Source: JAJTGZ01 sp964403525
GTDB lineage: Bacteria; Planctomycetota; Phycisphaerae; Phycisphaerales; UBA1924
DNA length: 64,000 nt
Assembly (NCBI GenBank): GCA_964403525.1
Contig: CAYOGE010000016.1
Span: forward strand, 1-64,000
Direction: 5' to 3'
Shown here: one piece after another, positions 24,522 through 32,675 of the stretch
Position numbering within the stretch: position 1 is the first letter of the stretch
Layout of the letters: every line of letters starts with the position of its first letter
Notes under the pieces: model-generated
Database searches by the model: none
What the model saw: the letters and a program-made list of their open reading frames with translations, nothing else
Told to the model about the DNA's origin: nothing
Position numbers and translations under genes: made by a program

Positions 24522-26759
24522 ATGCTTGGGGGCGTGGGCAGCGACGGAATCATCACGTTGGCTTCGAGCGTCAAGGAGGTTCCGGGCGTCGGCCCTCGTC
24601 GTGCCGCTGCGCTGCTGGAACTGGGGATCAAGACGGTCGGACAGCTCGTCCAGCACCTGCCGATGCGGCATGAGCGGTTGGAGGCGGAGAGCCGGATCGA
24701 GGATGTCGTGGCGGGGGCGAACAGCTCAGCGCGCGGGACGGTGACGGCGACACGGGTGGTGCGGAAGGGGAAGCAGGGGCGGTTTGAGGCGGTGCTGGTG
24801 GATGACACGGGGCGACTCGATCTGGTGTGGTTCAACGGGACGTACCTGCACGACAAGATCAAGCCGGGGATGCGGCTGCTGGTGCAGGGGAAACCGACAC
24901 AGTTTGGGCCGCTGCTGCGGATGACGAACCCGAGCCACGAGGTGCTGCCGGAGCTTGGGGATGAGCCGGCGGCTCGGCAGGAGCGGCTGCGGCCGGTCTA
25001 TCCGGCGAGCGCGGCGATCAACAGCCGGCAGATTGAGGAGGCGATTGCGGGCGCGCTGCCGCGGGTGATGCCGCTGCTGCACGATCATCTGCCGGAGGGG
25101 TTCCGCAAGGAACGGGTGCTGCCGTCGCTGGCCGATGCCTACCGGTGTGTGCACCTGCCGAGGAGCGAGGCGGAGATCGCGGCAGGGTTTCGCCGGCTGG
25201 CGTACGACGAGTTGCTGATCCTGCAACTGGCCCTTGCGCTGAAGCGGTCGTGGACGCGGCGGATGAGCAAGTCGCCGGTGCTGCGGTGGAGCAAGGCCGT
25301 TGATGCCCACATCCGCGAGCGGTTCCCGTTTGATTTGACGGAGGCGCAAGACGGTGTGATCAAGCAGATCGTGGCCGACTTGCAGCGTGATGAGCCGATG
25401 AACCGGCTGGTGCAGGGGGATGTGGGCAGCGGCAAGACGGTGGTGGCGCTGTACGCGATGCTGATGGCGGCGGCGTGCGGCCAGCAGGCGGCGATCATGG
25501 CGCCGACGGAAACGCTGGCCGAACAGCACCTGCGGACCATCGGCGCGATGATGAAGGGGAGCGGGGTGCGGCTTGAACTGCTGACGGGTTCACTCACGGC
25601 GGCTGAGCGGAACGCGATCAAGAAAGGGTTGGCGGATGGGAGCGTGCACCTGGTTGTCGGCACACACGCGTTGCTGAGCGAAGGGGTGGCGTTCAAGGAC
25701 CTGGCTGTGGTGGTGATCGACGAGCAGCACAAGTTCGGTGTGCACCAGCGGATGGCCCTGCGGGAGAAGGGGCCGGGGGGGACAACGCCGCACGTGCTGG
25801 TGATGACGGCGACGCCGATCCCGCGCACCGTCGCGATGACCGTGTTTGGCGACCTGGATGTGAGCGTGATCGACAAGCTGCCGCCGGGGCGGAAGAAGAT
25901 GATCACGCGGGTTGTCGGGTATGAGAAGTCAGCGGATGTGTACGGGTATGTGAGGCAGCGGGTGGAGGGTGGGGAACAGGCGTATGTAGTGGCGCCGGCG
26001 ATTGATGCGAAGGTGGTTGAGGAGCTTTGGGAGGATGCGGGCGTTGTTGCAGAGGACGCGGCTGGAGAACCCCCCCTGTCACTCGCTAAGCCTCGTGACA
26101 TCCCCCCCGCTGGGAGCGGGGAGGAGAAAGGCAAGGCCGCCGCGCTGCCACGGCCGGTGAATGTGGCTGAGGTGGTTGCGCGGCTTGAGGAGGGGGAGCT
26201 GAAGGGGAAGCGGCTGGGAGTGGTGCATGGGAGGATGAACGCGGCGGCTCGGGATGCGGTGATGAGCGCGTTCCGGGCGGGGAAGATAGACGTGCTGGTG
26301 GCGACGACCGTGATCGAGGTGGGTGTGGATGTGCCCAACGCGACGGTGATGGTGGTCGAGGATTCGGACCGGTTCGGGCTTGCGACGCTGCACCAGCTCC
26401 GCGGGCGCGTCGGCCGCGGCGGCAAGGGGGGGCTGTGCGTGCTGCTGGCTCGCGATACGACCATGCGCAGTTCCGCGCGACTGGCGGTGATGACCGAGAC
26501 CAGCGATGGTTTCAAGGTTGCGCAGCGGGATGTTGAGGTGCGCGGCTTTGGCGATGTGATCGGCGTGCGACAGAGCGGCATGCCGCCGTTCAAGGTCGTC
26601 GATCTGTCACGCGATATGGACCTGCTCTCTCAGGCTCGGCGCGACGCTCAGAAGTGGGTCGAGCAGAGCCCGATGCTGGAGAAGCCGGAGGAAAAGCTGC
26701 TGCGGCAGCGGATGATGAAGCAGCATGGCAAGTGGCTCGGGCTGGCGGATGTGGGGTGA
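24522..26759 (+). CDS. recG: ATP-dependent DNA helicase RecG
   Basis: RecG remodels stalled replication forks and Holliday junctions. The 745-residue protein has the N-terminal wedge domain (VPGVGPRRAAALLELGI), Walker A in VQGDVGSGKTVVAL, DEQH box in VVVIDEQHKFGVHQ, motif III TATPIPRT, and motifs V and VI (ATTVIEVGVDVPNA, HQLRGRVGRGG). The start at 24522 gives the normal N-terminus. Between motif IV and LGVVHGRM there is an extra stretch, about residues 516-536, encoded by a sequence that matches an intergenic repeat (see the repeat at 26069). The reading frame stays open through it, so the protein is probably functional. Confidence 0.95.
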   Translation: MLGGVGSDGIITLASSVKEVPGVGPRRAAALLELGIKTVGQLVQHLPMRHERLEAESRIEDVVAGANSSARGTVTATRVVRKGKQGRFEAVLVDDTGRLDLVWFNGTYLHDKIKPGMRLLVQGKPTQFGPLLRMTNPSHEVLPELGDEPAARQERLRPVYPASAAINSRQIEEAIAGALPRVMPLLHDHLPEGFRKERVLPSLADAYRCVHLPRSEAEIAAGFRRLAYDELLILQLALALKRSWTRRMSKSPVLRWSKAVDAHIRERFPFDLTEAQDGVIKQIVADLQRDEPMNRLVQGDVGSGKTVVALYAMLMAAACGQQAAIMAPTETLAEQHLRTIGAMMKGSGVRLELLTGSLTAAERNAIKKGLADGSVHLVVGTHALLSEGVAFKDLAVVVIDEQHKFGVHQRMALREKGPGGTTPHVLVMTATPIPRTVAMTVFGDLDVSVIDKLPPGRKKMITRVVGYEKSADVYGYVRQRVEGGEQAYVVAPAIDAKVVEELWEDAGVVAEDAAGEPPLSLAKPRDIPPAGSGEEKGKAAALPRPVNVAEVVARLEEGELKGKRLGVVHGRMNAAARDAVMSAFRAGKIDVLVATTVIEVGVDVPNATVMVVEDSDRFGLATLHQLRGRVGRGGKGGLCVLLARDTTMRSSARLAVMTETSDGFKVAQRDVEVRGFGDVIGVRQSGMPPFKVVDLSRDMDLLSQARRDAQKWVEQSPMLEKPEEKLLRQRMMKQHGKWLGLADVG
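26069..26128. repeat. Palindromic repeat family A, copy 2, in frame inside recG
   Basis: Inside recG the bases 26069-26128 carry CCCCCCTGTCACTCGC, then AAGCCTCGTGACATCC and CCCCGCTGGGAGCGGGGAGG. Read on the minus strand the block order CTCC-CGCTCCCAG-ACGAGGCT-GCGAGT-GGGGG equals the intergenic repeat at 17308-17370. The arms CCCCGCT and AGCGGGG form a perfect hairpin. It encodes EPPLSLAKPRDIPPAGSGEE without a stop. Confidence 0.65.
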
Positions 26760-26789
26760 CACCGGCAACGCGAAGGACCGTGGCGAAGG

Positions 26790-26850
26790 CGCCCTCACCC
26801 GCCCGTGCAGGGCCTTAGCCACGTTCTCCCACCGGGGAAGTGAGAAGGGG
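26790..26850. repeat. Palindromic repeat family A, diverged copy 3
   Basis: The 92-base gap between recG and the first pseudopilin contains GCCCTCACCCGCCCG, then GGCCTTAGCCACG and TTCTCCCACCGGGGAAG. The order of the CCCTCACCC, GCCT and CTCCC blocks equals the complement of the copy at 17308, but with many changes. Both neighbouring genes end here, so it may also help terminate transcription. Confidence 0.45.
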
Positions 26851-26851
26851 A

Positions 26852-27772
26852 TCAGTCGTGGATGCCCTTGAACTCGCTGGGAAGCGTGCCGGCCTTCGTC
26901 CAGATGCCGAGGATCAGGTTGACGCCGCTGGTGTCGTCGGGCTCGTCGTAGAAGATGATATCGGGGCGCATGCCGCTTGTGCTGCGGTAGACAAGCGGGC
27001 GCGGGTCCATCGCTGTTTCGAAGTTCACGTGGTTGTCGTTGTAGCCGATGTTGCCTTCCCAGGTGGACCTGCCACCGTGGATGGCCATGGTGTTGCTCTT
27101 GCCGTCGAACGCGACCTTGCCCGCGGCATCACGCCCGGTCACCATCGGACCGCGGTTGCCAAAGACCGCTTCCATCGCGTTGAAGGTGTTGCTCCAGATG
27201 TTCAGCCTGCCGCGTGCGGGGTCGTTTGCAGGGGCGTCGATGTCGCCGCTGGGCATGGCCATGGCGTATGAAGTGTGGCCCTGGCCGGTGGTGAAGTCAC
27301 AACGCAAGGCCGGGTCCCACAGCGCATCGGCCGGTTTGGCTGCGGCGGACGGGTTGGACATCTGGTACCCGTTGAAGATGCTGATGTTGCCGTTGGTCTC
27401 GGAGGGGCTGACGAGCAGGAAGGGCGAGACCGACCCGTTGTAGCAGAGGACGGAGAGGATGTTGTTTGAAGTGTCCTTGCCGCGCCCGCCGGTCGCGACG
27501 GTCGTGTTGTTCGCGTCAAGGATCGAAGGGAGGGGGTAGCTGTCCCTGTTGCCCTGAGCGAAGATGGTCATCGCCTGGATGACGTTTCGGACCTGCGTTG
27601 CGCACTTGATCTGGCGGGCTGACGATCTCGCCTTGCCGAGTGCCGGCAGCATGATCCCGGCGGCACCGGCGCACACGCCGATGCAGACGACGGCGGAGGC
27701 AACGATAACGATGACAATCACCTCAACGCGAGAGAGTCCGCGACGGCTGAAGGCTGGGCGGCGGGGTTGCAT
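26852..27772 (-). CDS. Pseudopilin-like protein with degenerate prepilin signal
   Basis: A 306-residue protein. The N-terminus reads RRGLSRVEVIVIVIVASAVVCIG: glycine at -1, E5 in the mature part and a hydrophobic helix, but the usual FTLIE is LSRVE. After the helix comes ALGKARSSARQIKCATQVRNVIQAM, typical of planctomycete pilin-like proteins, then a long C-terminal domain ending EFKGIHD. It shares most of this domain with the next gene upstream (27820-28737): SYPLPS, LLVSPSETN, DPALRCDFTTG, NTFNAMEAVFGNRGP, NTMAIHGGRSTWEGNIG. Together they look like a tandem duplication. Whether they build a filament or a type II-like secretion tip is unknown. Confidence 0.8.
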   Translation of the reverse strand: MQPRRPAFSRRGLSRVEVIVIVIVASAVVCIGVCAGAAGIMLPALGKARSSARQIKCATQVRNVIQAMTIFAQGNRDSYPLPSILDANNTTVATGGRGKDTSNNILSVLCYNGSVSPFLLVSPSETNGNISIFNGYQMSNPSAAAKPADALWDPALRCDFTTGQGHTSYAMAMPSGDIDAPANDPARGRLNIWSNTFNAMEAVFGNRGPMVTGRDAAGKVAFDGKSNTMAIHGGRSTWEGNIGYNDNHVNFETAMDPRPLVYRSTSGMRPDIIFYDEPDDTSGVNLILGIWTKAGTLPSEFKGIHD

Positions 27773-27819
27773 GCAGGGTTCCGTTGCTTGGGGAGAGGGT
27801 GAGGGGCTTGCCGGGGCCT

Positions 27820-28737
27820 TCAGTCGTGAATGCCCTTGAATTCGGCCGGGAGCATACCCGCTTTCACCCAGATTCCCAAATAGGCGTTGAGGCCGTCGGA
27901 ATCGTCGGGCTCGCTATAGAAGAGAACGTCAGGTTTCGTGCCCCCGCCCGCTACTTTGTAGGTAATCTCAGTGGGGTCCATCCGCGTTTCAAAGTTGACG
28001 TGGCCGTCGTTGCAGCCGATGTTTCCCTCCCAGGTCGTCCGGCCGCCGTGGATGGCCATGGTGTTGCTCTTCTTGTCGTAGAGGACGTTGCCCTGGGCAT
28101 CGCGCCCGGTGACCAGTGGGCCCCGGTTGCCGAAGACGGCCTCGGTGGCGTTGAATGTGTTGGACCATCTGACGAGTCGGCCGCGGCCTTTGGCGTCTGC
28201 TGACGGTGCCGCGGTGTCGCCGCTTGGCATGAGCATGGCATAAGACGTATGCCCCTCTCCGGTTGTGAAGTCGCAGCGGAGGGCGGGGTCCCAAACCGCG
28301 CTCGCGGGGCTTACCGCCGCTTTGGGGTTGGCGTTCTGGTAATCAGAGAACACCTTGATGTTGCTGTTGGTCTCCGAAGGGGAGACGAGCAGTTCGGGCG
28401 AGATCGAACTGTTGAAGACGAGGATCGAGAGCACGTTGTTCGTCGTGTCCTTGCTGCGCTGCACCTCGGCGTCAACGGTCTGGTTGTTCAGGTCGAGCAT
28501 CGAGGGGAGCGGATAGCTGTCCTTGTTTTCCTGGGCGAAGATGATCATCGCCTGGACGACGTTGCGCACCTGCGTGCCGCACTTGATCTGGCGGCTGCCT
28601 CCGCCATGCCCGGAGCGACCGATCGATGGCAACAGGACGATGAAGATCAACACGAGGACGAAGAGAACGATCAGCACTTCCACCAGCGTCAGAGCGCGGC
28701 GAGAGCGCGACCGCACGGCGTTTCCCACGAGGGCCAT
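27820..28737 (-). CDS. Pseudopilin-like protein (tandem paralogue)
   Basis: A 305-residue protein with N-terminus RRALTLVEVLIVLFVLVLIFIVLLP: a class III signal with alanine at -1 and E5, followed by the helix. The body parallels the downstream neighbour through most of its length, including RQIKCGTQVRNVVQAM, LLVSPSETNSN, NTMAIHGGRTTWEGNIG and the identical end EFKGIHD. Start at 28737 is supported by AAGGAG upstream; a frame extending to 28842 lacks such a site. The gap to the downstream paralogue is 47 bases, so they are probably cotranscribed. No pilus ATPase, platform protein or prepilin peptidase is encoded in the window. Confidence 0.83.
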   Translation of the reverse strand: MALVGNAVRSRSRRALTLVEVLIVLFVLVLIFIVLLPSIGRSGHGGGSRQIKCGTQVRNVVQAMIIFAQENKDSYPLPSMLDLNNQTVDAEVQRSKDTTNNVLSILVFNSSISPELLVSPSETNSNIKVFSDYQNANPKAAVSPASAVWDPALRCDFTTGEGHTSYAMLMPSGDTAAPSADAKGRGRLVRWSNTFNATEAVFGNRGPLVTGRDAQGNVLYDKKSNTMAIHGGRTTWEGNIGCNDGHVNFETRMDPTEITYKVAGGGTKPDVLFYSEPDDSDGLNAYLGIWVKAGMLPAEFKGIHD

Positions 28738-28889
28738 GCGAAGGCTCCTTTCATGGGGTCTTTTCGTAGGTGCGGGGGTGCGGGTTCCACGGGTGCCGAA
28801 GAAAGACACTCCTCGCCGAGGGCGAAAGGGAGTGCGGAGCATTCAGGCAAAGCGGGAGGGCATCGCGCTCGCGCTTGCGCACGAGGCTC

Positions 28890-29342
28890 TTATTGCTGCG
28901 TGAACGTTGCGCCGTCGAGGACGTCGAAGCCGACGATCGTGCCGAGGGGGAACTGGTCGGGCTTCTGGCGGGCGTCGGTGAGCTTGCAGACCACCGGGAG
29001 GCCGACACCGTCGACCGCTGCGCTGCCGGCGCAGTTGACGGTGATCGTGTTGGCGGCGGTGTCGTGGGCGGTGACGGTGCCCTGGATGCGGCGGGGGCGG
29101 CCGATGACGGGCTCAACGAAGCGCCCACCCTTGGCGGTCTGGTCGACGCGCCGGGCGCTGGCGTGGATCACACCGGCGATGCGCTTGCCAACCTCGGCGG
29201 AGATGCTTCCCTCTGCGCGGAGGTGGATCTGGTACTGGCTGCCGGGCACGTGAAAGACGATCGACGCGGGGCGGGTCGTCGTTGCGCTGGCGATGTCGTA
29301 GAGCAGGCCGCGGGCCGTGGATTCGTTGGTGGCGGTGGTCAT
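28890..29342 (-). CDS. Hypothetical protein
   Basis: A 150-residue protein I do not recognise. It has no signal peptide or membrane helix. The first half (YDIASATTTRPASIVFHVPGSQYQIHLRAE, KRIAGVIHASARRVD) and second half (GRPRRIQGTVTAHDTAANTITVNCAGSAAVDGVGLPVVCKL) are beta-rich, the second resembling a small OB-like or barrel domain. It lies 26 bases downstream of the exported protein at 29369 on the same strand, which suggests cotranscription. The 152 bases between it and the pseudopilin pair contain inverted repeats but no gene. Confidence 0.6.
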   Translation of the reverse strand: MTTATNESTARGLLYDIASATTTRPASIVFHVPGSQYQIHLRAEGSISAEVGKRIAGVIHASARRVDQTAKGGRFVEPVIGRPRRIQGTVTAHDTAANTITVNCAGSAAVDGVGLPVVCKLTDARQKPDQFPLGTIVGFDVLDGATFTQQ

Positions 29343-29368
29343 ATGGCGGGTTGCGGCTGGTTCGCCGG

Positions 29369-30448
29369 TCAGGGCTTGAGCTTGTCTGGGGCGATCGAGA
29401 TCGGCGGCGACTGCAGGAGCCCCCCCGGGCCCACCAGCCTGGCGAGCGCCTGGTGGAACTGCTCCTGCTTGCCCGCGGTGACGAGCTCGCCTACGCGGAT
29501 CGTTACCTCCTGGCCGGCCATGTTGCTCGCTGCGAGGGCGAGGATCGTGCTGGCGGTGCGTGCTGCCTGCACCGCGGAAGGGTCGGGGTCACCGTCTTTC
29601 CACTGGGCATCGACGGCCAACAGAAGTTGGGCGGCGAACGTTGCGACCCCCTTCTTGGCGGCGGGGGTCAGCTTCTGAACCTCCACAACATCGTGCTGGA
29701 TCGGCGTTGCGACGCGGAGCAGGGGCGTGAGGTCGATCGGCTTGCCGCTCTTGATTGCGGTGAGCGCGGTGGTGCCGGCGGCCTCGGTGAGGCGTTCAAC
29801 GGCGAGCGAGCGGTTTCCCTGGATATCGCGGGCGGCCACGAGCGCCTGGAGCGCACCGTCGGCCGGCTCGGGCGCGGCGTCGGTCGTTGCGACATCGCTC
29901 AGCGCCCGCATGGCGCGGGAGACTTCGTCCGGGCTGAGGGCGGAGTTGTTGCGGGCGGCGTTGAAGGCGGCACGCGCGCCGACGGTGGCGGCGTAGCGCA
30001 CCTGGGGGCGTGTGTCCTTGAGCGCATCGATAACGATCTTGAGCGTGTTGCCCGTTGCGCTCTGGCCGGCGATCCGCAGGGCGTTGGTGGCGATGAGGTC
30101 GTTGTCCTTGTTGGCCGCGAGCTTGTCGATCTCGCCCGACTCGATCAGCGCGTTGGCGTAGGCGACGCGGAAGGGGACGGAGACGCCGTCTTTTTCCAGC
30201 GGGGCCAGCAGCACGTCGCGTGACTTCTTGATCTCGATGGTCCCGCCGCTGAGCCCGGACTTGTGGGCATCGACGAGCGCCTTAATGGCCTGGCGGTCGT
30301 CGGCGCTGATGTCGTTCCTGCGGACGAGCTCGTCGGGGAGCGACGACTGCGCGAGAACGCCCGCAAACGGGAGGAGCGCCGCCGCGATGAACGCGAGGTT
30401 CCGGTGCGTGCGGGAGGATGAAACGTACTTGTTGATCGCTGTGAGCAT
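29369..30448 (-). CDS. Exported protein with HEAT-like helical repeats
   Basis: A 359-residue protein. Residues about 17-34 (RNLAFIAAALLPFAGVLAQS) form a signal peptide or anchor. The rest is alpha-helical; stretches such as LIATNALRIAGQSATGNTLKIVIDALKDTRPQVRYAATVGARAAF have the A-x-x-A-L and R-x-A-A pattern of HEAT or armadillo repeats, which form protein-binding surfaces. I know no named family. It sits between the coiled-coil lipoprotein (52-base gap) and the hypothetical protein (26-base gap), all on the minus strand. Confidence 0.6.
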   Translation of the reverse strand: MLTAINKYVSSSRTHRNLAFIAAALLPFAGVLAQSSLPDELVRRNDISADDRQAIKALVDAHKSGLSGGTIEIKKSRDVLLAPLEKDGVSVPFRVAYANALIESGEIDKLAANKDNDLIATNALRIAGQSATGNTLKIVIDALKDTRPQVRYAATVGARAAFNAARNNSALSPDEVSRAMRALSDVATTDAAPEPADGALQALVAARDIQGNRSLAVERLTEAAGTTALTAIKSGKPIDLTPLLRVATPIQHDVVEVQKLTPAAKKGVATFAAQLLLAVDAQWKDGDPDPSAVQAARTASTILALAASNMAGQEVTIRVGELVTAGKQEQFHQALARLVGPGGLLQSPPISIAPDKLKP

Positions 30449-30500
30449 CGGTCGTTGCGTTCTTGCTGAGAGGTTGGGTGCGGGCCAGTGGCGGACGGGA

Positions 30501-32504
30501 TTACTTGTTGGGGTCGTCGCCGCCGGCGGGCATGCCGCCGCGTCCGGGCCGGTTCATTCCGCCGCCCTTTGCGAGCAGCGCGGTCTGGACCTGCTCGGGG
30601 GTCGTGATCTTGCCGCTGTTGATGTCCGCCGTGATGCTGCCGATCGTCGACTTGGCCATGGCCACCATCGGCGCCGGCAGCGCGGGCAGTTCAGCGCCCA
30701 TGGCGCTGCCTGAGAGCAGCCACTTGCCGTCACGCTTGACCAGCTGCCGGTCTCCGGCGCTGCTCGAAGCGGTCGCTTTGTCGCCGTTGACGGTCACGGT
30801 GTAGTCGGCGCTGGTCATGTTCTTCACGGCGGCGGCGGCCTCTTCGAGCGCACCCATCCCGCCGACCATCGCGCCCATCGGTCCCAGGGCCTCAACCGCC
30901 GAGACGTTGAGCTTGTCGCGGCAGGCCTTGTCGAAGGCCGCGAAAACGCCCTGCAGCTCGATGATCGCGTTGGCGGCGTCTCGCTGCTGGTCGCTGTCGT
31001 AGGCCGTCATGTCGCGGATCACCGTCGCCATATCGCCGGCGCGGATCTTGTCGTGGATCTGGTCGAGCGTCTTCTTGACGGCCGCGAGGTCGGCGTCCGC
31101 GCCGGTCGCGGCGGGCGCGCTGCTGTTGGAAACGGGCTCGGGGGCCTTGACGCCCTGCTTGCTGGAGAGGTTCTCGAGGATGCGGCTGGTCTCTGCCAGT
31201 CGTCCCTTGAGCTTCTCGTCGCTGATCCCGTCGATGGACTCGCGGATCGCTGTGTAGAGCTCGCGGGCCTGCGTCAGCGTGTCGTCGGCGGTCTTGCGGG
31301 CGGCGTCGGCCGCGGCGGCGATGTCGGAAGAACCGGGCAGCGGCGGCTGCGCGCTGGCCAGCAGCGTGAGCGTGCCGGCGATCTGGTCGTACGCGCGCGC
31401 CTCGCTGACCAGTGCGTCGGCGTAGTTCTGGTTCGCTGAAACGGTTGAGAGCTTGCCGGTGTTGCCCGCGGCGACCGACTGCGCGTTGCCGCCGGCCTTG
31501 GCGGTCGCCTGCTTGGAGAGCTCGACAACCTTCTGAGCGCTCGAGACGGCCGCCTGGTGTGCGGGGTCAAGGGTGCCCGAGCGGAAGGCGGAGAAGTCAG
31601 CGAAAGACTTGCGGACCGCGGTGGCCGCGGCCTCGGCGGCCGCCCCGGCGGCTTCGGCGAGCTTGCGCTCTTCGCTCAGACGCGTCTGGGCTCCGGCGAT
31701 GTCGGCCTGGATCTGCTTGCCCTGTTCGTCGAGCGCTGCGGCCTTGGAGCGGGCACGCGCGAGCTGCGCCTGCGTGAGACCGAGCTTCGTCGCCAGCTCC
31801 GACGCCTGCTGCTCGAGGGCGTCGGCCTCGGCCAACACGGCCGTTGACCGCTTGAGGATCTCAAGGCCCTGCGTCGCCGTTGCGCCCTGCATGCCGGCGG
31901 CGATCGACGAGGCTTCCTGCCGCTTGGCGGACGCCTGAGCGGCAACGGCCTTGTTGCGCGTTGAAAGTTCGTCGGCGACGGCCTGAATGCTCGAGGCTTC
32001 GCGCCGCGCTTCTTCGGCGGCTTTCTTGTTCGCTTCCAGGTTCCCCTGCAGGATCCCAATGAGCTCCGTCGTGCCAGCGCCCGTGTTCGCCTCGGCGATG
32101 GATTTCTGCAGCGTGTAGGTGTTGAGCCCGGCACGCAGGCCGGCCAGGTGCCCGTCGAGCTGCTGGTCGGCCTCGACCGCGGCCTTGGTGTCAAGCGACG
32201 CGATGCCGGCCTTCGCCCTCGCCGCGACGCTCAGCGCGGCCGCGCGCACCGACTCGGGCCCGTTCGAAGCGAGGCTGTTCATCGAGTCGTGCAGTTCGCC
32301 GAGTTGCTTGCGCCGATAGACGTCCGCGAGCGACGCAAACGTTCCGTCAGCGGTTAGCGCGCCAACGGTCTGCTCGGCCTTGCGGATCTGCCTGACGGCC
32401 TCGGTGTCTCCGCCGCCGCATCCACCCGCGACCGCGAGGAGGATCGCCGCTGAAAGACCCGCGAGTTTGGCGGTGCGTTGACGCGAAAGACGGGGGTTGC
32501 TCAT
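30501..32504 (-). CDS. Large coiled-coil lipoprotein-like exported protein
   Basis: A 667-residue protein. The N-terminus has basic residues, a hydrophobic stretch and LAVAGGCGGG, a near-lipobox whose cysteine (about residue 29) may be lipidated. Residues about 110-310 are extremely alanine, glutamate and lysine rich with heptad spacing, i.e. a long coiled coil. The C-terminal 200 residues (DADLAAVKKTLDQIHDKI, DYTVTVNGDKATAS, RQLVKRDGKWLLSG) contain a small NTF2-like or lumazine-binding-like beta part. The final residues are glycine- and asparagine-rich. AGGAAGG eight bases before the ATG at 32504 fixes the start; a GTG three codons earlier is less likely. The role may be structural in the periplasm; this is inference. 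Confidence 0.65.
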   Translation of the reverse strand: MSNPRLSRQRTAKLAGLSAAILLAVAGGCGGGDTEAVRQIRKAEQTVGALTADGTFASLADVYRRKQLGELHDSMNSLASNGPESVRAAALSVAARAKAGIASLDTKAAVEADQQLDGHLAGLRAGLNTYTLQKSIAEANTGAGTTELIGILQGNLEANKKAAEEARREASSIQAVADELSTRNKAVAAQASAKRQEASSIAAGMQGATATQGLEILKRSTAVLAEADALEQQASELATKLGLTQAQLARARSKAAALDEQGKQIQADIAGAQTRLSEERKLAEAAGAAAEAAATAVRKSFADFSAFRSGTLDPAHQAAVSSAQKVVELSKQATAKAGGNAQSVAAGNTGKLSTVSANQNYADALVSEARAYDQIAGTLTLLASAQPPLPGSSDIAAAADAARKTADDTLTQARELYTAIRESIDGISDEKLKGRLAETSRILENLSSKQGVKAPEPVSNSSAPAATGADADLAAVKKTLDQIHDKIRAGDMATVIRDMTAYDSDQQRDAANAIIELQGVFAAFDKACRDKLNVSAVEALGPMGAMVGGMGALEEAAAAVKNMTSADYTVTVNGDKATASSSAGDRQLVKRDGKWLLSGSAMGAELPALPAPMVAMAKSTIGSITADINSGKITTPEQVQTALLAKGGGMNRPGRGGMPAGGDDPNK

Positions 32505-32675
32505 ACCGTACACCTTCCTGACGAACTGCCGGGTCGAGTTCCGGCTTGGTGGAGACTGTAGCAGATCTTCGATCGACGTTTGTCCTTGTGCGGCAAACGG
32601 TTAGGTGGTGTGGAGAACTCGGGAGAGACGAGGGGGGAAGGAGGGGGCGTGGGCATCCATACCCGGCTGCACCGT

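Noticed and set aside
26069..26128. Intein or frameshift inside recG
   Set aside because: The segment is about 20 residues, has no splicing motifs, and the frame continues unbroken into helicase motifs.
26852..28737. Prophage tail or phage remnants
   Set aside because: The proteins have prepilin signals and planctomycete pilin features; no phage structural genes or integrase are present.
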